Assembly: GCA_018649725.1 (NCBI GenBank)
Contig: JABIHH010000083.1
Location: forward strand, 62,001 to 126,000
DNA from: Rhodospirillaceae bacterium
GTDB lineage: Bacteria > Pseudomonadota > Alphaproteobacteria > Rhodospirillales > UBA2165
Direction of reading: 5' to 3'
Length of the DNA: 64,000 nucleotides
Program-made: the position numbers and the translations under genes
Part shown: in pieces, positions 52,488 to 62,120 of the stretch
How the letters are laid out: each line of letters opens with the position of its first letter
Numbering within the stretch: position 1 is the first letter of the stretch
Notes under the pieces: model-generated
The model's database searches: none
What the model was told of the DNA's origin: nothing
Seen by the model: the letters and a program-made list of their open reading frames with translations, nothing else

Positions 52488-52949
52488 TCAGGACCTTTCA
52501 GTTTCCTGCAACAATTCTTCGATCACACCGTTGAGCTTGGTCAAAATGATTGGCAGCGATCTACGCTCGGAAGCCGTGAGGGAGGCCAAAATTTTCTGCT
52601 CTCGGGCATCAGAAAGTTCTTTGATCTTTCCATAAATTTCATACCCCTTATCAGTCATCACCAAAACAGTGCTGCGCTTATCTTTCTTATCCGTTATCTC
52701 CCGGACACGACCAGTCCGCACAAGCTTTTTGATGGCGCGGCTGACATTGCCTTTATCCATCAAGGTCGTCTCACATATTTCGCGTGCGGTGCCTTCTCCA
52801 TTTCCAGCCAACACAGCTAAAATGCGCCATTCCTGAACACCGACCTCAAAATTTTCCGAATAAATGCGTGATCCCCACATTCCCATTTTATTCGCCAGAT
52901 TCTGTATCCGATATGCCAACCGGTCTCTTATATCAAATTCTTTTGCCAT
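52488..52949 (-). CDS. MarR-family regulator
   Basis: A 153-residue winged-helix regulator. The core AREICETTLMDKGNVSRAIKKLVRTGRVRE binds DNA and the wing DKKDKRSTVLVMTDKG follows. ATG 52949 has AAGG just upstream; the longer frame to 52997 is less likely. It is the first gene of the minus-strand run and divergent from the second sulfatase. A palindrome at 53007-53017 lies 58 bases upstream of its start and fits autoregulation and control of both directions. Confidence 0.88.
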   Translation of the reverse strand: MAKEFDIRDRLAYRIQNLANKMGMWGSRIYSENFEVGVQEWRILAVLAGNGEGTAREICETTLMDKGNVSRAIKKLVRTGRVREITDKKDKRSTVLVMTDKGYEIYGKIKELSDAREQKILASLTASERRSLPIILTKLNGVIEELLQETERS

Positions 52950-53006
52950 AGAACCTTCAGAACCCTCCTTGATCCTGTCATTGGCAAATCTTGACAAAAA
53001 TTGCTT

Positions 53007-53017
53007 GTTGTGACAAC
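53007..53017. promoter_or_regulatory. MarR operator candidate GTTGT-G-ACAAC
   Basis: Perfect 5+1+5 palindrome between the divergent MarR gene (start 52949) and sulfatase (start 53045). A TTGACA box lies at 52991-52996. MarR sites of the TTGT/ACAA type are common. Confidence 0.6.
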
Positions 53018-53044
53018 GATTTTAATAATCACCGGGGATATTAA

Positions 53045-54574
53045 ATGAAACCGAACATTCTTTTAATTACGTCTGATCAACATCGTGCTGATTGCTTTGG
53101 ATTTGAAGGCCGCAATATCAAGACACCCAATCTTGATGCCTTGGCCCACAGTGGCACCCGGTTTAGCAACTGCATTACACCGAATGTCGTTTGTCAGCCC
53201 GCCCGCGCTTCCATGCTTACCGGCCTTCTGCCGCTCAGCCATGGCGTCTATGACAATCATGTCAGTCTCGATCCCAAAATCGGCGAGCAAGGTTGGGCAG
53301 GGTCGCTTGCCAAAAACGGTTATCAAAGCGCTTTTATCGGCAAAGCACATTTTGGCGAACATCCAGAATGCACGCCCTATGGCTCACCGGAAAGCCGAGA
53401 AGGGTCAGCTGGCTTTCCAGAGACTTGGAACGGCCCCTATATGGGCTTTGAGCATGTTGAGCTGATGATCCTCGGTCACTGGCATGATCTATTGCCGTGC
53501 GAAGAGCCGCCGCGGGGACACCATTTTGAACGTTGGTTCTGGGGCCACGGCGAAGACGGTGAAGCCTGGAAATTATGGGCGGAGGATTTCGGTCCCAAGC
53601 AGGAAGCCGCCCAAACTTGGTTTTCCAAATTACCGGCAGAATGGCACTCAACCACTTGGGTCACCGACCAAACGATAAAATATTTAGACCAGCAGGATGG
53701 CTCGGAGCCGTTTTGCCTATGGGCCTCTTATCCCGACCCCCACCACCCCTTTGATTGCCCGGAACCTTGGAGCCGCCTGCATCACGAAGATGAGGTGGTG
53801 ATCGCCAAGCACCACCAACGTGACTTGGATCAACGTCCCTGGTGGCACCGCGCGTCGCTCGAGAGTGTCCCGCAAGCCAAAAGGCAAAGAGAGAAGACAC
53901 TCCGCGAAGAATATTCCCGCATCCCCCCACAAACCGATAAACAGCTCCGTCAGATGACCGCAAATTATTTTGGCGAGCTTGCCTTTATCGATGATGGCGT
54001 CGGACGCATATTGCAACAGCTCGAAGACAGCGGAATGGCCGAAAATACCATCGTTATTTTCACCTCTGACCATGGCGATCTGTTGGGCGATCATGGCCTC
54101 TATCTAAAAGGACCGACACCTTATGAAGGTCTCTTACGGCTCGGCTTTATTGCCAAGGGACCCGGCATCCCGGAAAACAAAGTCGTCGATGAACCTGTCT
54201 CAACAAATGATCTGGCAGCGAGTTTTTACGATTGGGCCGATATCGAGAAACCGGCAAATATTCAAAGCCAATCTTTGCGCCCGCTTTTGGAAGGCGGGCA
54301 AGAAACCCGCGACGTCGCCTATAGCGAATGGAACCAACAGCCCAGCCGAACCGGGGTCGAGTTGAACCTACGCACCGTCCGCGCCAAGACCGCCAAGCTC
54401 ACACTGGAACTCATCTCTGGCGAAGGAGAAATGTATGATCTGGCGGAAGATCCGGATGAAATGGTGAACCGGTTTAACGATCCCGGTAAGGCAAGCTTGC
54501 AAAAGGAACTCAGCGATATGATTCAAGCCCGGCCGGGCGATTTCCTCGAAGACTTACCGGAGCATGAGGCCTAA
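53045..54574 (+). CDS. Type I sulfatase (formylglycine), second copy
   Basis: A 509-residue sulfatase with Cys50-x-Pro-x-Arg54 (VCQPARASMLTG), N-terminal LITSDQHR and later FTSDHGDLLGDHG metal residues. No signal peptide. It is divergent from MarR across 95 bases and converges with the HpaD-like gene. It is not a close copy of the sulfatase at 45485, so the two may act on different esters of the same compound class. Confidence 0.9.
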   Translation: MKPNILLITSDQHRADCFGFEGRNIKTPNLDALAHSGTRFSNCITPNVVCQPARASMLTGLLPLSHGVYDNHVSLDPKIGEQGWAGSLAKNGYQSAFIGKAHFGEHPECTPYGSPESREGSAGFPETWNGPYMGFEHVELMILGHWHDLLPCEEPPRGHHFERWFWGHGEDGEAWKLWAEDFGPKQEAAQTWFSKLPAEWHSTTWVTDQTIKYLDQQDGSEPFCLWASYPDPHHPFDCPEPWSRLHHEDEVVIAKHHQRDLDQRPWWHRASLESVPQAKRQREKTLREEYSRIPPQTDKQLRQMTANYFGELAFIDDGVGRILQQLEDSGMAENTIVIFTSDHGDLLGDHGLYLKGPTPYEGLLRLGFIAKGPGIPENKVVDEPVSTNDLAASFYDWADIEKPANIQSQSLRPLLEGGQETRDVAYSEWNQQPSRTGVELNLRTVRAKTAKLTLELISGEGEMYDLAEDPDEMVNRFNDPGKASLQKELSDMIQARPGDFLEDLPEHEA

Positions 54575-54589
54575 AAAAAGCGCGTTATT

Positions 54590-55441
54590 TTACAAGCTAA
54601 AGACAACGTTGGCCTGGCCGGTGCCAGAGCTTGGGAAATACTCACCGATCAACTCGCCCTGGCCTTCATACTTATCCCAACCCAAGGCCCCAAAAAGCAT
54701 AACAGTATCGTGCATAGCCCCTTCACCGGAACATTTTTTGGCATAGTCGGGCAGCATCTTGAGGAAGGTTTTAATATCGCCTTCCTGCCACATCTCCAGA
54801 ACTCTTAGATCGACCTGGCGGTTAAATTCGCTGGAGATCGTGAAGGTGCCGTTATTTTCTTCATAGATATCGTTTTCCCAAATTTGGTGGGAGAGCGACC
54901 CGGATGCCAGGAGCACCACCTTACTATCGCTTTCATCAATCGCTTCACGGATCGCTTCACCTAGTTTACGCGACGCTTCCTGGCTATGAACCGTGCACCA
55001 ACCGGCAATCGACACCACCTTCAAATCAGCCTCTTCATTCATATAGCGCATCGGCACCAGAGTGCCGTATTCCAGATCAAGGGAATCGATTTGATGGGAC
55101 AGTGTATAGACACCCTTATCTTGGGCCTTCTGGGCAATGGCAGCGCCCAGCGCCGGCTCGCCCTTATAATCATAGGTCATGTTTTGAATAAACTGCGGAA
55201 ACTCGTGGCTAGTGAAAACACCTTTAAAGCGGGTATTGGCATTCACATGGTAGGCAGCGTTGACCAACCAATGGGTATCAATGACGACAGCGGTGTCAGC
55301 CCCTGCTGCTCGCGCGCGGCGACCAATTTCTTTTAAACCCTCAATGGCTTGATCACGTTTCCCATGGATCGGACCGGGCTGCTCCGACATAATCATTGTC
55401 GGCACATGGGTCACCTTTGCCGCATAAACCAATTCACCCAT
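54590..55441 (-). CDS. hpaD: Class III extradiol ring-cleavage dioxygenase, HpaD-like
   Basis: A 283-residue LigB-fold dioxygenase, the same length as E. coli homoprotocatechuate 2,3-dioxygenase and very similar in reading: AAKVTHVPTM, VVIDTHWLVN, YGTLVPMRYMN, ASGSLSH, GEGAMHDTVML. The iron ligands are His12, His57 and Glu240, with His185 as acid/base. It opens a catechol-type ring. No other hpa gene is present; instead it ends an operon with a molybdenum transhydroxylase, so the true substrate may be a trihydroxybenzene rather than homoprotocatechuate. Confidence 0.88.
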   Translation of the reverse strand: MGELVYAAKVTHVPTMIMSEQPGPIHGKRDQAIEGLKEIGRRARAAGADTAVVIDTHWLVNAAYHVNANTRFKGVFTSHEFPQFIQNMTYDYKGEPALGAAIAQKAQDKGVYTLSHQIDSLDLEYGTLVPMRYMNEEADLKVVSIAGWCTVHSQEASRKLGEAIREAIDESDSKVVLLASGSLSHQIWENDIYEENNGTFTISSEFNRQVDLRVLEMWQEGDIKTFLKMLPDYAKKCSGEGAMHDTVMLFGALGWDKYEGQGELIGEYFPSSGTGQANVVFSL

Positions 55442-55515
55442 TGCTCAAATGCTCCTCATTATAAATTGATGAAGCACAAACTATCGGGAATTAACGCGGT
55501 GGTATTTGACTGATA

Positions 55516-56196
55516 TCAAGAGATATAATTAGGCACGTCCAGTTGAACGACCCGGTCGACAAATATACCGGGCGTGATGATGGCTTCTGGATCGAGATCG
55601 CCAAGCTCGACAATTTCATCAACTTGCACAACTGTCGTCTTGCCGTTCATCGCCATCGACGGCGCAAAATTTCGGGCGGATTTATCATAGGTAAGATTAC
55701 CCCAGCGATCTGCCTGCTTGGCTTTGATCATAGCAAAATCAGCATGGAGGGGATGCTCCAAAACAAAATCCTTGCCATCAAACTGGCGGGTTTCCTTGCC
55801 TTCGGCGAGCTTGGTGCCAAAAGAGGTCGGTGTGTAAAAGCCGCCAATGCCAGCGCCACCTGCCCGAATACGCTCACTCAAGGTTCCTTGCGGTACAATC
55901 TCAAGCTCTATCTCGCCAACGGCATAGAGATCTTTAACAACGGCTTTTTTTGCTGCCGTCGGAAAGGAGCAGATAACTTTGGTAACGCGGCGTTCAGCAA
56001 TGAGCTTGGCTAGCCCGTGATAAGCCTCACCGGCATTGTTTGAGATAATGGTTAAATCTTTGGCCCCTTGATCAATAACCGCTTCCATTAAGAGGCTTGG
56101 CGCACCTGCTTCACCAAAGCCACTGACCATTATGGTCGAGCCATCCTCGATGCCGGCAACTGCTTCTTCGATTGAGCTTACTATTTTATCTATCAT
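55516..56196 (-). CDS. 3-oxoacid CoA-transferase subunit A (orphan)
   Basis: A 226-residue family I CoA-transferase alpha subunit: GFGEAGAPSLLM is the signature GFGxxGxP, and FYTPTSFGTKLAEGKE is the CoA-binding loop. The beta subunit, which carries the catalytic Glu, is not adjacent on either side. It lies 13 bases after the iron-sulfur subunit and 74 bases before the dioxygenase. It probably activates the ring-cleavage acid with CoA, using a beta subunit from elsewhere. Confidence 0.85.
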   Translation of the reverse strand: MIDKIVSSIEEAVAGIEDGSTIMVSGFGEAGAPSLLMEAVIDQGAKDLTIISNNAGEAYHGLAKLIAERRVTKVICSFPTAAKKAVVKDLYAVGEIELEIVPQGTLSERIRAGGAGIGGFYTPTSFGTKLAEGKETRQFDGKDFVLEHPLHADFAMIKAKQADRWGNLTYDKSARNFAPSMAMNGKTTVVQVDEIVELGDLDPEAIITPGIFVDRVVQLDVPNYIS

Positions 56197-56209
56197 CTAA
56201 AACCACCAA

Positions 56210-57061
56210 TTAAAGGCAAATTTCGCCTAAAGACACACTAGGGGAATAGCTGTCGTCTAAGCTAACGTCAATGCGTTTTTCCGCTACCCCGGTGGCATTA
56301 ATGACGATCGTGTAGGCCCCACTGCCAGGCTCTAACGCCTCGAACCTAAAGTCACCAAAATAGTCCGTATCAGCCTGAGCTATTTCTGCGTCGCTTTGCA
56401 GGAGAGTGACGCTCGCCCCTTCAACGCAATCGACGATGCCGGCCTTATCTTGGGACACACTGCCGCCGATAAAGCTTTTTTGAAAGCGCGCGAGATTTTT
56501 ATACCAAACTCTGGGCTTGGTGCGTAAATCCGGATGCAGTTCTTCGAGACCCTCTTGTTGGACGAGCTTGCTCATCTCCTCGTCGCTCATTTTTTTGGCG
56601 ACCAAGGCATTGGTGGCACATACTTGTGGTCCGCGGGGCTCTTTCCAGCCCTCATCCAGCAAATGCGCATCAAAGAACCAGCTTTGCGGCACTTGGCTCT
56701 CTTCATTCCAGGTGATGGCACCGTAAGGACAAGCATCGACCAGATGCTGTTGGCCTTTAGATTTCACCGGATCGATTAAGACAATACCGTCGGCACGTTT
56801 CGAAATAGCCCCATCTTTTGCCGCTTTGATGCAAGGCGCATCGTCGCAGTGCTGGCACATCTTCGGCAGATAAGCGACATCCACCATCGGCGCTTGGCCA
56901 CGCACTTTTTGCTCTATCTCGATCCAGTTTTTACCCCGCCTCGGCATCTCTGCTGCATAGCCTGGGAAGGTATTGCCAACGAACTCATCCTGGCAGGCAA
57001 TCGAGCAAAGCCCGCAATTGGTACATTCGGCGACATCAACGATCATGTTCCATTTGCTCAT
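56210..57061 (-). CDS. Iron-sulfur subunit of a transhydroxylase-type molybdoenzyme (BthL-like)
   Basis: A 283-residue electron-transfer subunit. Cluster ligands Cys13, Cys16, Cys19, Cys23 and Cys69, Cys72, Cys77, Cys111 give two [4Fe-4S] clusters. [16 protein letters not shown] matches the pyrogallol-phloroglucinol transhydroxylase beta subunit (BthL), as does the C-terminal Ig/CnaB-like beta domain (residues ~205-283). Where BthL has a CTMC pair and CAHNC for a third cluster, this protein has SWFFDA and CATNA, so that cluster is probably lost. The start overlaps the large-subunit stop by four bases. No Tat signal; cytoplasmic. Confidence 0.85.
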   Translation of the reverse strand: MSKWNMIVDVAECTNCGLCSIACQDEFVGNTFPGYAAEMPRRGKNWIEIEQKVRGQAPMVDVAYLPKMCQHCDDAPCIKAAKDGAISKRADGIVLIDPVKSKGQQHLVDACPYGAITWNEESQVPQSWFFDAHLLDEGWKEPRGPQVCATNALVAKKMSDEEMSKLVQQEGLEELHPDLRTKPRVWYKNLARFQKSFIGGSVSQDKAGIVDCVEGASVTLLQSDAEIAQADTDYFGDFRFEALEPGSGAYTIVINATGVAEKRIDVSLDDSYSPSVSLGEICL

Positions 57062-60048
57062 GATGTAGCCTCCGCCTGAATACTCTCAGGCTCCCGATCA
57101 TTAGCCGTCCAAAGCTCAACCTCAACCAGCGCCGTGCTGCTGCCCATGGAATGGGCCTGTTTGAGCTGGCTTTTCTTGGGCGTTAAGAGATTGAGACAGC
57201 CGCCTCGGTCTGCAGATTTTCCGGGCTCTCCCACAGGATCATAATTGGCTGAAGCTTCATAACCATGGGTCAGGCCTGGCCTGAGGCGATCGGTCGGCAC
57301 AGCGGCACAAATCACCGCCCCTTGGCCATTAAAGACTCGGATTAAATCATGACGCTTAATGCCCCGCTTTTGGGCATCTTCCGAATTGATGCGCAGCACC
57401 CAGTAGTCGTGACCGTCGACGCGCACACGGTGTTCTTCAAGGTTATTGATAAAGGCATCCTTGCCATCGCCTTGGGTATGAAAGCTGTAGCGCGGGTGCG
57501 GGGTCAGCATTTGCAGCGGATAGTCTTTGAGGTCCTCTGGGTTCCCGGCCCCTTGTGGCGCGGGAATGTATTTAGCAATGATGGGACGCTCGGGATCATT
57601 GGCATCAAAGCGTTTAAGACTTTCACATTCAAACTCGAACAATCCAGTTTGCGTTTGCAGGCCGGTCAAAAATTCATCTGTGTAATCAGACGGCAAGGGA
57701 TGCGGTTCCGGCACATCTTTTTTGCGGCCTTCATAGAACCAATTCCACGCCGTCGGCATTTTATCATCAGCCGGATTAGCCGGCAGCACGGCATAGCCTT
57801 TGCGGATAAATTCCTTCCAGCCCATCAGACTTGGTAAATCGGAGGAATCATACATCCGTTTGACCCAATCGAGCTCACTCATGCCTTCTGAGAAATAGGC
57901 AGCGAGGCCCAACCGCTTACAAATATCGAGGAATATCTGATAGTCGGATTTAGACTCTCCTAAGGGCTCAATACATTTGTGCTGGAAGGTTATCACCCGG
58001 TGATTGAGCTGTTGCTGGCCGTGATGGGCATAGCCACCTAGCGCCGACCATTCAGAAATATCTGGGCGCTCAAAATTGGTGCAAGCCGGCAAAATGACAT
58101 CAGCGAACTTCGCCTCACCCTCGTTCCAGATCGATTGATTGACGACAAACTCAAGCTTGTCAGAGCGATACATCTCAACAAAGCGGTTCGAATCCGGCAT
58201 CGTGCTGAGGATCGAGCCGCCATATTTGTAGAGCATCTTGACCGGCGAATGACCAGGCTTGGGATAGCCGAATTTGGTGAACTGATTTTCGATGGTTGAA
58301 CCATCCCAGAGATAGCCCTCAGCCTTGCCTTCCAATATTGCTTCAGCGAAGTGGAGGCGCGGGATGACTTGGCTTACGGTATTCATACTGGGCAGGCTCG
58401 GCATACGCTGATAATGGGCGATTGCCGCGGAGGTGTTCCGAAGATCCCCCGACATGCCGCCATCGGCATAACCTGGGAAATAGAAATTAAGATCAACCGG
58501 CGTGCCATATTGCATATTGCCAAGGCCCACGCCGGGGCGACCTAAGCCTTGCATCGCGGCCAAGCACACCATCATGCGCGCCCACTGGGAGCCCGTCGCA
58601 TTGCGGCATGCGCCACCATGGCCATTGCCACCACCGCCGCAGGAGAGATAAGTGCGCTTGCTGCCCCATTTTCTGGCGAGCGCCCGAATATCGCGGGCCG
58701 CCAAACCGGTTTGCTCGGCTCCCCATTCCGGGGTTTTCGGGATGTCGTCTTCTTTGCCCAATACATAATCGCGCCACATATCAAAACCATGGGTTCGGTT
58801 TTCGATAAACCACTTGTCGTAAAGACCTTCGGTGATCCAGACATGGGCAATTGCCAAGGCAAGTGCCGGTGACGTCGTTGGTTTTGGGGCCAACCATTTA
58901 CCGCCCAGCAATTGAGCCGTGTCATTGTAGTATGGATCGATATGAACCATTTCGATATCGGTATCTTTGAGCCATTGCCGACGGATGGTGCCTTCCTGGG
59001 CCGAATAACTGTTCGTGCCTTCGGGATTGGACGCCCAAAACACGACCATTTCGGAATTCGTCAACAGATCTTCAACACCGCCATAGGTCTCCGTCTCACC
59101 AACCCGCAACGTATAGCCGTAGTGATGGGACGCGCCCCAGTACCAGCCTTCCCAACTATCCGGGTTGTGATGTATGCGGGTCATGCCGACCGCATTGATG
59201 AAGCGGTTATTGGCACTCAGGTAATAACCGATATTGCCCCAGGTGTGGTGCGAGCCATGAGAGTTGGCAATCGCTCCCGGTCCATGCTCGCGCTTCATCC
59301 GTTTGATTTCGCCTGCGACAATATCAAGTGCCTCATCCCAGCTGATGCGTTCATAACCGGAAACACCGCGGTTCTGATAGTTGCGTTCGCTCACCGGCAC
59401 TGTGGGATCAAAATCCACCCGCTTCAGCGGATAAAGCAAGCGGTCCGGCGAATAGATCATCGATTTCCAATTTAGCGCATGCGGGGCGAGTGTGGTCTTG
59501 CGCGGCGGCTTAAAAGTTTTACCGCGCGCCTCAATGGTCCAGCCTTCAGGATCGCTGTCATCAAATTCAATCGGCGTCATTCGAAGGATCTTGCCGTCTT
59601 TGACATAAACAAAGAGCGGTCCGCCATTGGTCATATTGGTATAGCGCATCACGCCATTTGGCATTTGAGCGCCGTATTTCCAACCGACCGTCTGAGTCAT
59701 CAAGATCGTCTGCGTAAACCAATTTGTTAGCTCATCCGGGCCCGCGAGATCGATGTAGAAATCCCGCAGCGCATTAATCTGCTCCAACTGCCTAATCGGC
59801 GGCATGAGCAGTTTAGCGGCAATGACAGCGTCTTTGAAGGTCAGCACGACTTCTGCATCGGGATGAATACCGGATTTCGAAATAACCTTGCCATCTTTGA
59901 ATTGATACCAGCGACCGACTTTACCGTTCCTGGTCCGCAGCTGAGCGGTGAAGTTTTTCTCTTTTAGGCGCGCGAGGAAAGCAGAATGCCGCCATGCCGT
60001 GAGGCGCAGCATCCAGCTTAGGCCGAAAAGGATCAGGCTGAATTTCAT
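57058..60048 (-). CDS. Molybdopterin enzyme like pyrogallol-phloroglucinol transhydroxylase large subunit, with an SCP2-like N-terminal domain
   Basis: A 996-residue DMSO-reductase-family enzyme. From about residue 133 it follows the Pelobacter transhydroxylase alpha subunit closely: [30 protein letters not shown] (active-site His267), HNPDSWEGW (Asp297 and the Mo-ligand Ser298), [10 protein letters not shown], and [16 protein letters not shown]. The first ~125 residues are extra and resemble a sterol-carrier-protein-2-like domain ([22 protein letters not shown]). Such enzymes move a hydroxyl group between polyhydroxybenzenes without net redox. ATG 60048 lies three bases after the quinone-reductase stop; a TTG at 60054 would overlap it. 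No signal peptide for export is obvious. Confidence 0.85.
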   Translation of the reverse strand: MKFSLILFGLSWMLRLTAWRHSAFLARLKEKNFTAQLRTRNGKVGRWYQFKDGKVISKSGIHPDAEVVLTFKDAVIAAKLLMPPIRQLEQINALRDFYIDLAGPDELTNWFTQTILMTQTVGWKYGAQMPNGVMRYTNMTNGGPLFVYVKDGKILRMTPIEFDDSDPEGWTIEARGKTFKPPRKTTLAPHALNWKSMIYSPDRLLYPLKRVDFDPTVPVSERNYQNRGVSGYERISWDEALDIVAGEIKRMKREHGPGAIANSHGSHHTWGNIGYYLSANNRFINAVGMTRIHHNPDSWEGWYWGASHHYGYTLRVGETETYGGVEDLLTNSEMVVFWASNPEGTNSYSAQEGTIRRQWLKDTDIEMVHIDPYYNDTAQLLGGKWLAPKPTTSPALALAIAHVWITEGLYDKWFIENRTHGFDMWRDYVLGKEDDIPKTPEWGAEQTGLAARDIRALARKWGSKRTYLSCGGGGNGHGGACRNATGSQWARMMVCLAAMQGLGRPGVGLGNMQYGTPVDLNFYFPGYADGGMSGDLRNTSAAIAHYQRMPSLPSMNTVSQVIPRLHFAEAILEGKAEGYLWDGSTIENQFTKFGYPKPGHSPVKMLYKYGGSILSTMPDSNRFVEMYRSDKLEFVVNQSIWNEGEAKFADVILPACTNFERPDISEWSALGGYAHHGQQQLNHRVITFQHKCIEPLGESKSDYQIFLDICKRLGLAAYFSEGMSELDWVKRMYDSSDLPSLMGWKEFIRKGYAVLPANPADDKMPTAWNWFYEGRKKDVPEPHPLPSDYTDEFLTGLQTQTGLFEFECESLKRFDANDPERPIIAKYIPAPQGAGNPEDLKDYPLQMLTPHPRYSFHTQGDGKDAFINNLEEHRVRVDGHDYWVLRINSEDAQKRGIKRHDLIRVFNGQGAVICAAVPTDRLRPGLTHGYEASANYDPVGEPGKSADRGGCLNLLTPKKSQLKQAHSMGSSTALVEVELWTANDREPESIQAEATS

Positions 60049-60050
60049 TT

Positions 60051-61049
60051 TCAACCAACCGTCAAAATGATTTTGCCCATATGGGCGCTGCTTTCCATCA
60101 GCGTGTGGGCATCAGATGCCTGTTCTAACGGGAAGGTCTTATAAATATAAGGCTGAACTTTGCCCTCATCCATTTGGCTTCCGAAATCCCTCTGAAGATT
60201 TGAAGCAATCAGCGCTTTTTCTTCATTGGTTTGGGGCCTGAGTGTGGAGCCTGAGATGGTAATCCGATCCCGAAGCACACGGCCAAAATTAATTTCTGCT
60301 GAATTGCCGCCCAAAAAAGCGATCAAAGCAATACGGCCGTCGCGCGCCATAATATTAATTTCCTGCTGAACATAAGGGCCGCAGACCATATCCAGCGCGA
60401 CATCAATGCCATGACTATCCGTGAAGTCTTTGGCCATTTCCGCCCAGTCTTCGTCCTTGTAGTTGATTGCTTTGTCCGCCCCCTGATCGAGACAGAACTG
60501 GCATTTTTCAGCAGACCCCGCAGTCGCAATCACGATCGCGCCCTTGGCTTTGGCCAGTTGAATGGCTGCCAAGCCGATGCCACTGCTACCGCCATGAACG
60601 AGAAAATACTCACCCGCTTTCAAATCAGCACGCATGAAGACATTGTAATAGACCGTGTAGAAATTCTCCGGGATCGCTGCCGCCATATTCGCGTCGAAGC
60701 CCTTCGGCCAGGGTAGGCAATGCGAATGGTGGACAGCCGTATATTCCGCGTAAGCGCCGCCATGGGTCAGCCCCATCGCCTTATCACCGACTTTCCAATC
60801 GCCCGCATCCTCACCAACAGCCACAACCTCACCGGCAATTTCCAAACCCGGTAAAGGATTGGCGTCCGCCGGCACAGGATAATGGCCGGTGCGCTGCGCA
60901 ACGTCAGGCCGGTTGACACCAACGGCTTCATTTTTAACCAGGATTTCATCCGCCTTACAGGTCGGCAGCGGGACTGTCACCGGTACCAAAACCTCCGGTC
61001 CGCCCGGCTCTTTAATATCAATGGCTGTCATTTCGGTTGGCTGTGACAT
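60051..61049 (-). CDS. Zinc-free quinone oxidoreductase (MDR superfamily)
   Basis: A 332-residue NADPH:quinone reductase-type enzyme: [15 protein letters not shown] substrate loop, [20 protein letters not shown] nucleotide motif; no structural-zinc cysteines. First structural gene of the transhydroxylase operon, 92 bases after the IclR gene. It may reduce a quinone formed from a polyhydroxybenzene, protecting the pathway or returning it to the hydroquinone. Confidence 0.88.
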   Translation of the reverse strand: MSQPTEMTAIDIKEPGGPEVLVPVTVPLPTCKADEILVKNEAVGVNRPDVAQRTGHYPVPADANPLPGLEIAGEVVAVGEDAGDWKVGDKAMGLTHGGAYAEYTAVHHSHCLPWPKGFDANMAAAIPENFYTVYYNVFMRADLKAGEYFLVHGGSSGIGLAAIQLAKAKGAIVIATAGSAEKCQFCLDQGADKAINYKDEDWAEMAKDFTDSHGIDVALDMVCGPYVQQEINIMARDGRIALIAFLGGNSAEINFGRVLRDRITISGSTLRPQTNEEKALIASNLQRDFGSQMDEGKVQPYIYKTFPLEQASDAHTLMESSAHMGKIILTVG

Positions 61050-61141
61050 AGATAATTCCCTTTTGTATAATTCGTTCTGATTTGGTGATGGTTGTCGTTG
61101 AATTTCCGCACCAGTTCAATTCAAACCCGAAATTTGTTCAC

Positions 61142-61939
61142 TTAACGGACACGAATTTCTTTGGTGAGTTGCTTTTCGATTTTCGCAGCGGCGGCTTGCA
61201 TGGGGCTGAGATAGCGGCTGACCACCTGTTTCAAGGTAAGGGCTGACAAAATATAATGCAGATTGAGACACGCAAGCGGCTCACCTTCAATAATTATCGG
61301 CACAGCGATGGAACCTGTTTTGGGGATAAGCCCACCTTCTCTGACGCCATATCCACGCCGACGTATTTGGGCGAATTCTTTTTTTAAATCATCGACTTTC
61401 GAAGCCGCTTTACGTTCATCCGAGTCTGGCGATCTTAGGACATCCAAAATAGACTCGCGTTTTTCCTTGGAACTAAACGCCAAATAAGCCTTTCCCATTG
61501 CCGTCGCTAATATCGGAACCCGATAACCAGGATAGCCCCGCCGACCGCTATAACCCCGCTCCAGCGATAGCGGGCTTGTCTGGTGAGTGGTTTCCCGGAC
61601 AATCATGGCATCGCGATCAAGCGAGCCGATATCAAGTGGCCAGATCACTTCATCGCCGAGTTCCTCCAAAATGGGCGAGGCGATCTCCGTCACCCACGCT
61701 TCATCGCTATAGCCTTCACTCAGCGCCCGGACAAGGATGGTTAACTGATAGGTATCGCCCTTGGGACCCGTCGTCACGTAACCAAGCTCTTTTAAGGTAT
61801 TGAGCAAGCGATATAGAGTAGGGCGAGGAATCCCGGTCTTCTGATGGAGCATCAGAACGGAAATATCATCCTTCTCATTCAACGCCTTTAGCACGATGAG
61901 CCCTTTCTTCAGGCTCTGCGTGGTTCCTCGATCTGCCAT
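61142..61939 (-). CDS. IclR-family regulator
   Basis: A 265-residue regulator: N-terminal winged helix (LHQKTGIPRPTLYRLLNTLKELGYV, residues ~31-55) and a C-terminal effector-binding GAF-like domain. It lies directly upstream of the quinone reductase-transhydroxylase-dioxygenase genes on the same strand, as expected for an aromatic-pathway regulator (MhpR/PobR style). CTAGA/TCTAG inverted arms at 61948-61970 just before its start are a weak autoregulatory candidate. Confidence 0.9.
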   Translation of the reverse strand: MADRGTTQSLKKGLIVLKALNEKDDISVLMLHQKTGIPRPTLYRLLNTLKELGYVTTGPKGDTYQLTILVRALSEGYSDEAWVTEIASPILEELGDEVIWPLDIGSLDRDAMIVRETTHQTSPLSLERGYSGRRGYPGYRVPILATAMGKAYLAFSSKEKRESILDVLRSPDSDERKAASKVDDLKKEFAQIRRRGYGVREGGLIPKTGSIAVPIIIEGEPLACLNLHYILSALTLKQVVSRYLSPMQAAAAKIEKQLTKEIRVR

Positions 61940-62120
61940 TTTGTCCCCTAGACAGTTTTCTGCATTCTAGCGCGAGTATTAATCGCATAACAAACTAAGA
62001 AATTGGCAATATTCTATCGACTGCCGGACGTTAATCCCTATTCAAATTACGCGGTATCTTTGTTCCATTTTTTAGCGTATTTTTGGCCAACTATTCAATT
62101 AAGTCTGAGATTGGCGTATT

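Noticed and set aside
57058-60048. Selenocysteine in the molybdenum enzyme
   Set aside because: The frame has no in-frame TGA and the molybdenum ligand reads as Ser, as in transhydroxylase, so it is not a formate-dehydrogenase-type selenoprotein.
61948-61970. CTAGA-N13-TCTAG inverted repeat upstream of the IclR gene
   Set aside because: Short arms with a long spacer, not typical of IclR sites; noted in the gene entry but not called as a feature.
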